Source of the DNA: WJLY01 sp964562405
GTDB lineage: Bacteria > Joyebacterota > Joyebacteria > Joyebacterales > Joyebacteraceae
Length of the DNA stretch: 64,000 nt
Direction: 5' to 3'
NCBI GenBank assembly: GCA_964562405.1
Contig: CAZLTC010000003.1
Span: 1-64,000 of the forward strand
This document shows, one piece after another, positions 42,702 through 50,396 of the stretch. Both the position numbers and the translations under genes were made by a program. Position 1 is the first letter of the stretch. Every line of letters starts with the position of its first letter. The notes under the pieces are model-generated. The model was not told the origin of the DNA, made no database searches, and saw only the letters and a program-made list of their open reading frames with translations.

Positions 42702-43765
42702 GCCTTCGCCTTCTCCGTGAGGACGTGCTTGATGGCCTCTCTCATGTCGATCCTGCCCATGCACACGTCGATGCATCTGCCGCACCCGGTGCACGTAACG
42801 AGGCCGTATCTGTCTCGCGTGTACTCGAACTTGCAGCGAAGTCTGTTGCGCAGTCTCTCGGCGAGCGCGGGCCTGGAGTTCCCGCCGCCTCCGGTTCGCG
42901 CGAAGCCGATGGACAGGCAGGTGTCCCAGTTGCGCGTGCGCTCGTATCCGCCCGTGGCGCGCTGGTCTACCAGCAGGAAGCACGTGCAGGTCGGGCAGCA
43001 TCGATTGCAGGCCGAGCAGGCCACGCAGTTCTGGGTCACCTCCATCCAGGACTCGAGCGTCCCTTCGAGGTCGTACTTGTCGTACTGCTCGTCGACCGCG
43101 AACTCGGCGTTGTGGCGGTTGATCGCCTCGGCCACCGAATTGCGATTGCGATTGCGCTCGTCGAGATGCTCGGGACGGACCTCCATGAGCAGGTCGTCGT
43201 TCCCGGCCAGAAGCTTTTCGCCCTTCTCGGAACCGACCGTCACGATGAAGCCCGACTCGATCGGGGCGAGATTCAGGTCGAACCCGTCCTTGGGATAAGG
43301 CTCGCCGCCGACGCGCGTGCAGAAGCAGGTCTCCTTGGCCGCGGTGCAGTCGAGCGACACGATGAACGCATTCTCACGCTTCTCGATGTAGAACGGGTCG
43401 TCGTACTCCTCGGTGAAGTACTTCGTGCTCCAGTAGACCTTGTCGAACTTCTGGAGTCCTCTGACGTCGCAGGCCCTCGGCCCAACGATGACCGTCGACG
43501 GCGCATCCACGTGCGCCTCAGCTTCACTCGACGGGTACTTCGCGACGACCTCGCGTGGGTAGAAGAGGAACGACTTGGGAGGATGAGCGGGCGCCGCGCC
43601 CTGGAGGTGCACGTTCTCTGGAACCACGTCGCCGACGAGCTCGTAGTCGGGCGTCTCCTCGTGGTTCATGATGTCGAACGTCACCGGGACGTAGACGCGA
43701 TGGTCCTTGGCCCACCTCCCGATCAGCTTCAAGAGGTTCTCTCTTCCGATGAAGACTTCTCTCAT
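42698..43765 (-). CDS. Iron-sulfur subunit (HydB/AsrA-like, two [4Fe-4S])
   Basis: 355 residues, first gene of the 17-gene operon. GPRACDVRGLQKFD and ETCFCTRVGGEP are typical of the sulfhydrogenase beta/AsrA family; the two ferredoxin clusters are CVACSACNRCCPTCTC and CTGCGRCIDVC. It relays electrons from the flavin subunit. ATG 43765 is chosen; an open frame runs upstream to 44050 but encodes the LTPGPFP-type peptide of the palindromic element at 43807-43905 and is not believed. Confidence 0.88.
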   Translation of the reverse strand: MREVFIGRENLLKLIGRWAKDHRVYVPVTFDIMNHEETPDYELVGDVVPENVHLQGAAPAHPPKSFLFYPREVVAKYPSSEAEAHVDAPSTVIVGPRACDVRGLQKFDKVYWSTKYFTEEYDDPFYIEKRENAFIVSLDCTAAKETCFCTRVGGEPYPKDGFDLNLAPIESGFIVTVGSEKGEKLLAGNDDLLMEVRPEHLDERNRNRNSVAEAINRHNAEFAVDEQYDKYDLEGTLESWMEVTQNCVACSACNRCCPTCTCFLLVDQRATGGYERTRNWDTCLSIGFARTGGGGNSRPALAERLRNRLRCKFEYTRDRYGLVTCTGCGRCIDVCMGRIDMREAIKHVLTEKAKA

Positions 43766-43806
43766 CGTGCCATGCCCTCTCAGTTTGGAGTGACGCGACA
43801 GTCGCT

Positions 43807-43905
43807 TCCGGGCCCGGTGCTCACGTAGGAGCGGCGCGCGACCCTCATCCGTCCCCGGCCATGCAGAGACCCCGCGCCGCTCCCGTATCGGGAACGGGCC
43901 CGGGG
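43807..43905. repeat. Palindromic element (LTPGPFP-type interspersed repeat)
   Basis: GGAGCGGCGCG (43828-43838) pairs with CGCGCCGCTCC (43873-43883), and outer arms CCGGGCCCG (43808-43816) and CGGGCCCGG (43895-43903) continue the imperfect palindrome. Translated leftward it gives DLTPGPFPIRERRG; peptides of this LTPGPxP type are well known artefacts of interspersed palindromic repeats in many bacterial genomes. It is likely a REP/MITE-like unit. Confidence 0.6.
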
Positions 43906-44054
43906 TCAGATCATATGCCGCGCGCGGGCAGAAAAAGGCGTGACGCCCAAGCCTGCAAGTAACACTCAGCCCTTCCACTGATTGCTGCTCGCGGGTCGAA
44001 CGAAGCCCCAACCTCTGCGAAGATAGTACCGGGTCGGGGATTATGGTCACAGGG

Positions 44055-44084
44055 AGTTTATCGTCGGAAGCTCATATGCGTCAA
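44055..44084 (-). promoter_or_regulatory. Candidate promoter for hydrogenase operon
   Basis: On the minus strand TTGACG (44084-44079), an 18-base spacer, then TAAACT (44060-44055). It gives a leader of nearly 290 bases containing the palindromic element. No obvious regulator-binding palindrome was seen beside it. Confidence 0.45.
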
Positions 44085-44115
44085 GCGTAAAGACCCGCAT
44101 GTTCCCGGAGGCGGA

Positions 44116-45168
44116 CTACTCCTTGGGAGAGAGGAATCTGAGGTCGAGCGCGCCGTCGCCGGCCTTCTTGTCGAACACGTACTTGCGCACGCGCGCGAGG
44201 ACCTTCTCCATGGTCTCCAGATACATGCGCTCCCGAACTGCCGACGGGGTCTTCCGGTATTCGGTGCTTATCGCGCGGAAGCGCTGCGCTTCGCCCTCCG
44301 CCCTCGAGATCTTCTCTGAACGGTAGCCGGTCGCTGATGCGAGAAGACCCGCCGCATCGCCCCTTGCGGTGGGAACGACGCGGTTCTGGTATCCCTCCGC
44401 CTCCTGGATGATCCTGTTCCGGTCCTCGCGGGCGCTCGCGACCTCTCTGAACGCGTCGGCGACCTCGCGCGGAGGGTTGGTCTCCTGCAGGTGCGCGGCC
44501 ACGATCTCGATGCCCGCGCCGTACTCGTCCAGCACCACCTGCGCTCGCTCCTTAACGGCGGTGGCTATCTCGACCCTCGCGGTCGTGAGGATATCATCGA
44601 CCGGCATGCGGCTGATCTTCTCGGTGAGCACGGACTCGCCGACACGCCTCACCAGCCAGTGCGGCTCCTCACAGGCGAACAGAAAGTTCTCGGGGGACTT
44701 GACGACGTACTGTATCAGAAGCTGTATCTCTATGATGTTCTCATCGCCCGTGACGAACTGGGCCTCGCGCGGCTCGGGTGTCAGTCCGCGAAGCTGGTCT
44801 ATGATCTTGTAGCCCACGCTCATGCGCTTGATCGAGGTCACCTGCGGCGTATCAACGACATCGACCGGCCAGGGGATCCTGTAGTGGATCCCGGGCGCTA
44901 CCGACGATCGGACCACGCGACCGAATCGGCGTACGACCCCTCGCTCATCCGACTGGACTACGTAGATGCCGGAGAGGAGATACAGACCGACTGCCGCGAG
45001 AAGGGTCAGCCGCGCCATCCGCCTCACGCGCGAGAACCCGGCCGACATGTCGGAGCGCATGGTCACCACGGTCGCTCCGCCATCGCCACCCGCGACGCGC
45101 TCGAGGCCTTCGCCCGCGCTCCCCCGCGCGTCTCCCGGCCCGCCGTCTCTCTGGCCCGGACCCTCCAT
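44116..45168 (-). CDS. hflK: HflK-like SPFH/band 7 protein
   Basis: 350 residues. Gly-rich N-terminal stretch, one TM helix (LTLLAAVGLYLLSGIYVV), then an SPFH domain: SDERGVVRRFGRVVRSSVAPGIHYRIPWP, DENIIEIQLLIQYVV, and the helical end GIEIVAAHLQETNPPREVADAFREV with ASAREDRNRIIQEAEGYQN. The pattern is that of HflK, which with HflC forms a membrane cage around FtsH. ATG 45168 is given; ATG 45060 is possible but lacks a better ribosome site. It is the last of three SPFH genes and follows hflC by four bases. Confidence 0.85.
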   Translation of the reverse strand: MEGPGQRDGGPGDARGSAGEGLERVAGGDGGATVVTMRSDMSAGFSRVRRMARLTLLAAVGLYLLSGIYVVQSDERGVVRRFGRVVRSSVAPGIHYRIPWPVDVVDTPQVTSIKRMSVGYKIIDQLRGLTPEPREAQFVTGDENIIEIQLLIQYVVKSPENFLFACEEPHWLVRRVGESVLTEKISRMPVDDILTTARVEIATAVKERAQVVLDEYGAGIEIVAAHLQETNPPREVADAFREVASAREDRNRIIQEAEGYQNRVVPTARGDAAGLLASATGYRSEKISRAEGEAQRFRAISTEYRKTPSAVRERMYLETMEKVLARVRKYVFDKKAGDGALDLRFLSPKE

Positions 45169-45172
45169 TCGA

Positions 45173-46054
45173 CTATCGTCCCTTCCTGTTCAGGAGGTCG
45201 AGAAGCTCGGAGTCCGAGGACAGGATCACCGTCGTCTTCTCGTCGAGGAACTTGCCGTACGAGTCCAGCTTCCGCGTGAACTTGTAGAAGTCGGGATCGG
45301 CACTGAACGCCCCGGCGTAGATGCTCGCGGCCTCGGCGTCGCCCTCTCCCCTTATCCCCTCAGCCTGGCGATACGCATCTGCCAGGATCTCCTGCTTCTC
45401 CCGGTCGGCCTCCGCGCGGATCCCTATGGCCTCCTCCTCGCCCTCGGACCGGTACCGCATCGCGATCCTGCCGCGCTCGGCCCGCATCCTGTCGAAGACG
45501 CTCTGCTTGTTCTGCTCAGGGAAGGCCAGCCTCTTCATCCTCACGTCGGCTATCTCTATGCCGAAGCTCGAGGCCGCGGTCGCGCGACACGCGGCGGTCA
45601 CGGAGTCCATGATGGTCGCTATCCTCATCTCCCCGGGCACGATGGAGACCAGCGCGTGCAGCTGATACCGCCCGAGCGCCGCGCCCAGCTCCGACGCGAT
45701 GATGTCGGCCATCCTCACCTCGGCCCCCGTCCTGTCGTTGACGGTCTCGAGGAAGCGCTTCGGATCGTCGATCCTCCACGCCACGAACGCGTCCGCCACG
45801 ATGTTCTTCTTGTCGTTCGTCAGAAACTCCACGGGCTTCGGATCGTAGACCAGGAGTCTCTTGTCGAAGAACCTCACCGCCTGGACCGGCTGCGGCGCCT
45901 TCCAGTGCAGACCCGCATCCTCGATGACCCTCGTCGGCCGCCCGAACTGCGTTACAATCGCCGTCTTCGTCTCGTCCACGACGAACACGGACGTTCGGGC
46001 GATGAGCAGCGCGATCACGATCGCGGCCACGAGGTAGAACCAGCGTTTCTCCAT
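45173..46054 (-). CDS. hflC: HflC-like SPFH/band 7 protein
   Basis: 293 residues. N-terminal TM helix (FYLVAAIVIALLIARTSVFVV), then VDETKTAIVTQFGRPTRVIEDAGLHWK, RFFDKRLLVYDPKPVEFLTNDKKNI, GIEIADVRMKRLAFPEQNKQSVFDRM, and RSEGEEEAIGIRAEADREKQ, all HflC signatures. It ends with SELLDLLNRKGR. Partner of HflK in modulating FtsH. ATG 46054 follows GGAG with a seven-base gap. Confidence 0.9.
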   Translation of the reverse strand: MEKRWFYLVAAIVIALLIARTSVFVVDETKTAIVTQFGRPTRVIEDAGLHWKAPQPVQAVRFFDKRLLVYDPKPVEFLTNDKKNIVADAFVAWRIDDPKRFLETVNDRTGAEVRMADIIASELGAALGRYQLHALVSIVPGEMRIATIMDSVTAACRATAASSFGIEIADVRMKRLAFPEQNKQSVFDRMRAERGRIAMRYRSEGEEEAIGIRAEADREKQEILADAYRQAEGIRGEGDAEAASIYAGAFSADPDFYKFTRKLDSYGKFLDEKTTVILSSDSELLDLLNRKGR

Positions 46055-46139
46055 TGTCTCGCTCCGTGTGGTTCGGTCGGACCTCGTCACGAGTCGGACG
46101 GTCCAGACCGTGCGCCGGCCAGGCCCGGCGGCCCGGCGG

Positions 46140-47858
46140 TCAGTCGAGCTTCGTCGCGGTCCCCAGCGTTTTGTCGAACATGCGGATGTCGTAGCCCTTG
46201 AGGTCGACGCCGCTCCCGATGACGAACTTCTCGACGTTCCTTAGAAGCTCCTCCATCGTCTCGATGTAGAGCCTTGTCTCCGTTATGTCCTTGGCCTTCT
46301 TGTACTCGCCCGCGAGTGCCAGGAATCTATCGGCGTCGCCGTGTGCCTTGTCGATGCGCTCCGCGCGATAGCCCTGGGCCTCGAGCACGAGCCGCTTCGC
46401 GTCTCCGCGAGCCTTCGGCACGGTGTCGTTCTCGTAGGCAAGCGCTTCGTTGATGATCCTGTTCTTGTCCTCCCGCGCGCTCGAAACGTCCCTGAACGCC
46501 GACACGACCTCAAGCGGCGGGTGCATGTCCTGAAGACGGACGCCCACGATCTCGACCCCGGCCCCCGCATCTCCGACCAGGCGCTCGAGGCCCGCCGCCA
46601 GCGCGGTCTCGAGCGAGTCGCGGCTGGTGGTGAGGACGTCCTCGATGGGGAGCGAGCCGATGACCTCTCCCATGACCGATTCGGCGGCCAGCTTCACGAG
46701 GTCTTGCGTCGAGGCGACGTTGAAGAGGTAGTCGCTCTCGTCGGACACTCGATAGAGGACGACGGCATTCACGTCGACGACGTTCTCGTCGCCGGTGAGC
46801 CTGAGCGCCTCCTCGGGCCGTTTCTCGTAGGTGCCGGCCGCGTGCCTGCTCTCCCACATCGTGGCGTAATACTCGGCCGCGACATCGGTAACCGCTGCCG
46901 GGACCGCTCTCGTCTCGAATCCGAGTTCGATGCGTCTGACGAAAGGCATGTCCACCCTTATGACGCGGTCTGCCGGCCACGGCGCCTTGAAGTGCATGCC
47001 TGGAGGAACCGGGTCTCCGAAGGCGCGCCCCCATCTGAGCACCACGCCCGAACGGCCCGGGCCCACGAAGTAGACGCCGGAGGACACCCAGACGGTGATG
47101 AGAACCAGGACAAGCCCCTGGGCGAGCCGTCTGCGCGAGCGCGGGTTCGCGACCAGGCCTCGGAGGAACGAGGCGGCCCGCGGCGCGCCCACGCGGGTCA
47201 GCGCTTCGCGTGCCGCGCGCACGGGCGCCCAGCCGTACAGGGCGAGGAACGGCGCGGACTCCATCACGCTGCCATCCCTGAGGCCGCGCACCGCCGCCAC
47301 GATGATCATCGCACCGGATTCCACAATGAAGAGAGCGACGACGACGGCAGCGAGCCTGTCCAGCCCAATCCCTATCGCGTGGCCCATCAGGCCTACGATG
47401 ACGGCCCCCGTCGTCCAGGTGTCGATGCGCGAGTGATGGCCGTCTGCGACCAGCGACGGGCTCCCGGTCTCACGGCCGACGTGAAGCTTGTACTGTGCTG
47501 CGTAGTAAGAGACGAACGCGGCGATGATGCTGCCGCCGATGGCGAGAGGGAGTCTGGTTATGACGGAGCCTGTGACGCCCGAGACCTTGCGGAATATGCC
47601 GACGGCGGCCCACAGGATCAGGCCGCCGATGACGAGCGCCGCAAGGTTCTCGACGAGCGCGAGACTCTTGCTTCCCTCGCGGCGGGATATCCGCGCACCG
47701 GCCCACACGACGGCGGAGGCCGCGATGTCGGATCCGGAGTGCCAGGCGTCGGCCAGTAGCGCGAGACTGCCTGACAGCATTGCGAGCGTGACCTTGAGCG
47801 CCACGAGGCCGACGTTGATGCCGACCGACACGAGCGCCGTTCGCTCTATACGGTTCAT
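46140..47858 (-). CDS. Fusion: cation diffusion facilitator (N) + HflK-like SPFH domain (C)
   Basis: 572 residues. Residues about 5-210 are a CDF transporter with six helices: LLADAWHSGSDIAASAVVW carries the HxxxD metal site and VADGHHSRIDTWTTGAVIVG the second HxxxD-type site (HHSRID). Residues about 265-565 are an HflK-like SPFH protein with its own TM (LVLVLITVWVSSGVYFV), VGPGRSGVVLRWGRAFGDPVPPG and DENVVDVNAVVLYRVS, then AREDKNRIINEALAYENDTV. The C-terminal CDF cytoplasmic domain is missing, replaced by the SPFH part. The frame is continuous across the joint, so this is a true fusion as assembled. First of the three SPFH genes. Confidence 0.85.
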   Translation of the reverse strand: MNRIERTALVSVGINVGLVALKVTLAMLSGSLALLADAWHSGSDIAASAVVWAGARISRREGSKSLALVENLAALVIGGLILWAAVGIFRKVSGVTGSVITRLPLAIGGSIIAAFVSYYAAQYKLHVGRETGSPSLVADGHHSRIDTWTTGAVIVGLMGHAIGIGLDRLAAVVVALFIVESGAMIIVAAVRGLRDGSVMESAPFLALYGWAPVRAAREALTRVGAPRAASFLRGLVANPRSRRRLAQGLVLVLITVWVSSGVYFVGPGRSGVVLRWGRAFGDPVPPGMHFKAPWPADRVIRVDMPFVRRIELGFETRAVPAAVTDVAAEYYATMWESRHAAGTYEKRPEEALRLTGDENVVDVNAVVLYRVSDESDYLFNVASTQDLVKLAAESVMGEVIGSLPIEDVLTTSRDSLETALAAGLERLVGDAGAGVEIVGVRLQDMHPPLEVVSAFRDVSSAREDKNRIINEALAYENDTVPKARGDAKRLVLEAQGYRAERIDKAHGDADRFLALAGEYKKAKDITETRLYIETMEELLRNVEKFVIGSGVDLKGYDIRMFDKTLGTATKLD

Positions 47859-47949
47859 GCGCACCCTCACTCACTACCTGCCCGACGCCCCGGACGAAGC
47901 CCTTGTGGCACTCTGGTCCGCGGCAGTCCGACTCCCGAGGGTAGTCCTG

Positions 47950-50376
47950 CTAGTCCTCCGACACGACGCGGGCAACGTCGGTCACGTGGTCGCCCTCTCC
48001 AAGATGAATGACCGTGACGCCCTGCGTGTTGCGACCGATCACAGATATGCCGGAGACGGGGAGCCTGATCATCAGGCCGTTGCGAGTCATGATCATGAGC
48101 TCGTCCGTGTCGTTGACGACCTTCACGGCGACCACCGGGCCGTTGCGCTTCGTGGTCTTGATGGAAATGACACCCTTGCCGCCGCGGCGAGTCACCCTGT
48201 AGTCGTGGATGTTGGTCCTCTTGCCGTAGCCGTTCTCGGTGACGGAGAGAATGGTTCCGCCCTCCCCCACTATGACGGCCATCGAGACGACCTCGTTGCC
48301 CTTCTCGAGCGATGTCCCCTTGACGCCCCGCGCGCTCCGCCCCATCTCCCTGACGTCCTGCTCGTGGAAACGGATCGCCTTGCCCCGCTTCTTACCCAGC
48401 AGGATGTCGCACGATCCGTCGGTCATCGCGGCGTCGATCAGCTCGTCGCCCTCGTCGATGCCCATCGCTTTGATGCCGCCGCGCCTGGGATGCGAGAAAG
48501 CGGACAGCCGCGTCTTCTTGATGATGCCGTTGCGGGTCGCCATGACAATGTAGTGGTCGTCGTCGAACTCGCGCACGGGCACGAAGCCCTTCAGGCACTC
48601 GCCTTTGTTGAGCTGAAGTATGTTGACGATGGCCTTTCCCTTCGCCGCGCGCCCGACCTGCGGGATCTCGTGGACCCTGAGCCAGTGGCACTGCCCGGTC
48701 TGGGTGAAGAAGAGGATGTAGTCGTGGGTCGAGGCGATCATCATGTGTTCGACGAAGTCGTCTTCCTTCGTGCCCATGCCGGTCACGCCCTTGCCACCGC
48801 GCGCCTGGCGGCGGTACGTGCCGACCGGCAGCCTCTTGATGTAGCCCGAGTGCGAGATCGAGATGGCCATGTCCTCTTCAGCGATCAGGTCCTCGATCGA
48901 GAAGTCGGTCGTCGCCTCGACGATCTCCGTACGCCGGTCGTCCCCGTATGTCTCTGCCGCCTCGCGTAGGTCGTCCTTGATGATGGCGAGCACCTTGGCA
49001 CGACTCTCAAGGATGCTCTTCAGGTAGGCGATGAGCTTGATGGTCTCCTTGTACTCGTCCTCGATCTTCTTGCGCTGGAGACCTGTGAGGCGCTGCAGGC
49101 GCATGTCGAGGATCGCCTGCGCCTGGATCTCCGAGAGCTTGAACGTCTTCATGAGACGCGTGCGGGCCTCGTCGACGTCCTTGGCCTTCTTTATGAGCTG
49201 GACGATCTCGTCGATGTGGTCGAGAGCCTTCTTGAGGCCCTCCAGGATGTGGGCGCGCGCCTCTGCCTTCGCCAGGTCGAACCTCGTCCTCCTGACGATG
49301 ACCTCCTCGCGGTGCGCGACGAAGAGGTCGAGCATCCGCCGAAGGGTCAGGACCATCGGGACGCCGTCGACGAGCGACAGCATGTTGGCGCCGAACGTGG
49401 TCTGCATCTGCGTGTGCTTGTAGAGCTGGTTCAGGATGACCGCCGCCTGCGAGTCGCGCTTCAGGTCGATGACAACGCGGATGCCGTCGCGGTCTGACTC
49501 ATCGCGGATGTCCCTGATGCCCTCGATCTTCCCGTTTCGCACTAGGTCGGCGATGGCCTCGATGAGGTTGGCCTTGTTCACCATGAAGGGAATCTCGGTG
49601 ATGATGATGCACTCCGCCCCGTTCGCGTGCGTCTCGACATTCGCCTTCGCGCGCACGATGATGCGGCCTCTGCCGGTAAGGTATGCATCCCGAATCCCTG
49701 CGCGGCCGAAGATGATGCCGCCCGTCGGGAAGTCCGGACCCTTCACGATCTTGAGAAGTTCCTCGTCCTTGACCGCCGGCTCGTCTATCACCCGCGTGAT
49801 GCCCTCGACCAGCTCGCGCAGGTTCTGGGGCGGCACGTTCGTCGCCATCCCGACCGCGATGCCGGACGCCCCGTTCATGAGGAGGTTGGGTAGCTTCGCC
49901 GGGAGGACGACGGGCTCCTGCCGCGTCTCATCGTAGTTCGGGACGAAATCGACCGTATCCTTCTTGATGTCGGCCATGAGGTCTCCGGCGATGCGCGTCA
50001 TGCGCGCCTCCGTGTACCTCTCGGCCGCGGCGCTGTCGCCGTCGATCGACCCGAAGTTCCCCTGACCGTCAACGAGCGGATAGCGAAGTGAGAACTCCTG
50101 TGCCATTCGCACCATCGCATCGTAGACCGCCGACGTGCCGTGGGGGTGGTAGTTGCCGGTCACGTCGCCGGATATCTTGGCCGACTTCCTGTAGCCCTTG
50201 TTGTGGGCAAGTCCCAGCTCGTCCATCGCGACGAGGATACGCCTCTGCACGGGTTTGAGCCCGTCGCGCACGTCGGGAAGAGCTCTCGACACGATCACGC
50301 TCATCGCGTAATCGATGTAGGACTTCTTCATCTCATCTTCGATGACTACTGGGAGTATCTTCTCGGTCTGTGCCAT
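47950..50376 (-). CDS. gyrA: DNA gyrase subunit A
   Basis: 808 residues. Catalytic Tyr121 in AAAERYTEARMT, quinolone-pocket segment GNYHPHGTSAVYDAMVRMAQ with Ser82 and Asp86 (E. coli Ser83, Asp87) unmodified, and the GyrA-box QARGGKG, which separates it from ParC. C-terminal beta-pinwheel blades include MATRNGIIKKTRLSAF and MIMTRNGLMIRLPVSGI. With GyrB it introduces negative supercoils. It starts 20 bases after the gyrB stop. Confidence 0.97.
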   Translation of the reverse strand: MAQTEKILPVVIEDEMKKSYIDYAMSVIVSRALPDVRDGLKPVQRRILVAMDELGLAHNKGYRKSAKISGDVTGNYHPHGTSAVYDAMVRMAQEFSLRYPLVDGQGNFGSIDGDSAAAERYTEARMTRIAGDLMADIKKDTVDFVPNYDETRQEPVVLPAKLPNLLMNGASGIAVGMATNVPPQNLRELVEGITRVIDEPAVKDEELLKIVKGPDFPTGGIIFGRAGIRDAYLTGRGRIIVRAKANVETHANGAECIIITEIPFMVNKANLIEAIADLVRNGKIEGIRDIRDESDRDGIRVVIDLKRDSQAAVILNQLYKHTQMQTTFGANMLSLVDGVPMVLTLRRMLDLFVAHREEVIVRRTRFDLAKAEARAHILEGLKKALDHIDEIVQLIKKAKDVDEARTRLMKTFKLSEIQAQAILDMRLQRLTGLQRKKIEDEYKETIKLIAYLKSILESRAKVLAIIKDDLREAAETYGDDRRTEIVEATTDFSIEDLIAEEDMAISISHSGYIKRLPVGTYRRQARGGKGVTGMGTKEDDFVEHMMIASTHDYILFFTQTGQCHWLRVHEIPQVGRAAKGKAIVNILQLNKGECLKGFVPVREFDDDHYIVMATRNGIIKKTRLSAFSHPRRGGIKAMGIDEGDELIDAAMTDGSCDILLGKKRGKAIRFHEQDVREMGRSARGVKGTSLEKGNEVVSMAVIVGEGGTILSVTENGYGKRTNIHDYRVTRRGGKGVISIKTTKRNGPVVAVKVVNDTDELMIMTRNGLMIRLPVSGISVIGRNTQGVTVIHLGEGDHVTDVARVVSED

Positions 50377-50396
50377 CGTCCCCCTACCCGATCAAC

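Larger units (their letters stand above)
43766..44115. other. Leader/promoter region of hydrogenase operon
   Basis: 350 bases between the hflK-like gene and the operon, with no believable gene. It holds a promoter candidate at 44055-44084 and a large palindromic element at 43807-43905, which would fall in the mRNA leader. Confidence 0.6.

Noticed and set aside
43766..44050. In-frame N-terminal extension of the HydB/AsrA-like protein
   Set aside because: It translates a palindromic repeat (LTPGPFP type) and has no family similarity; a good start exists at 43765.
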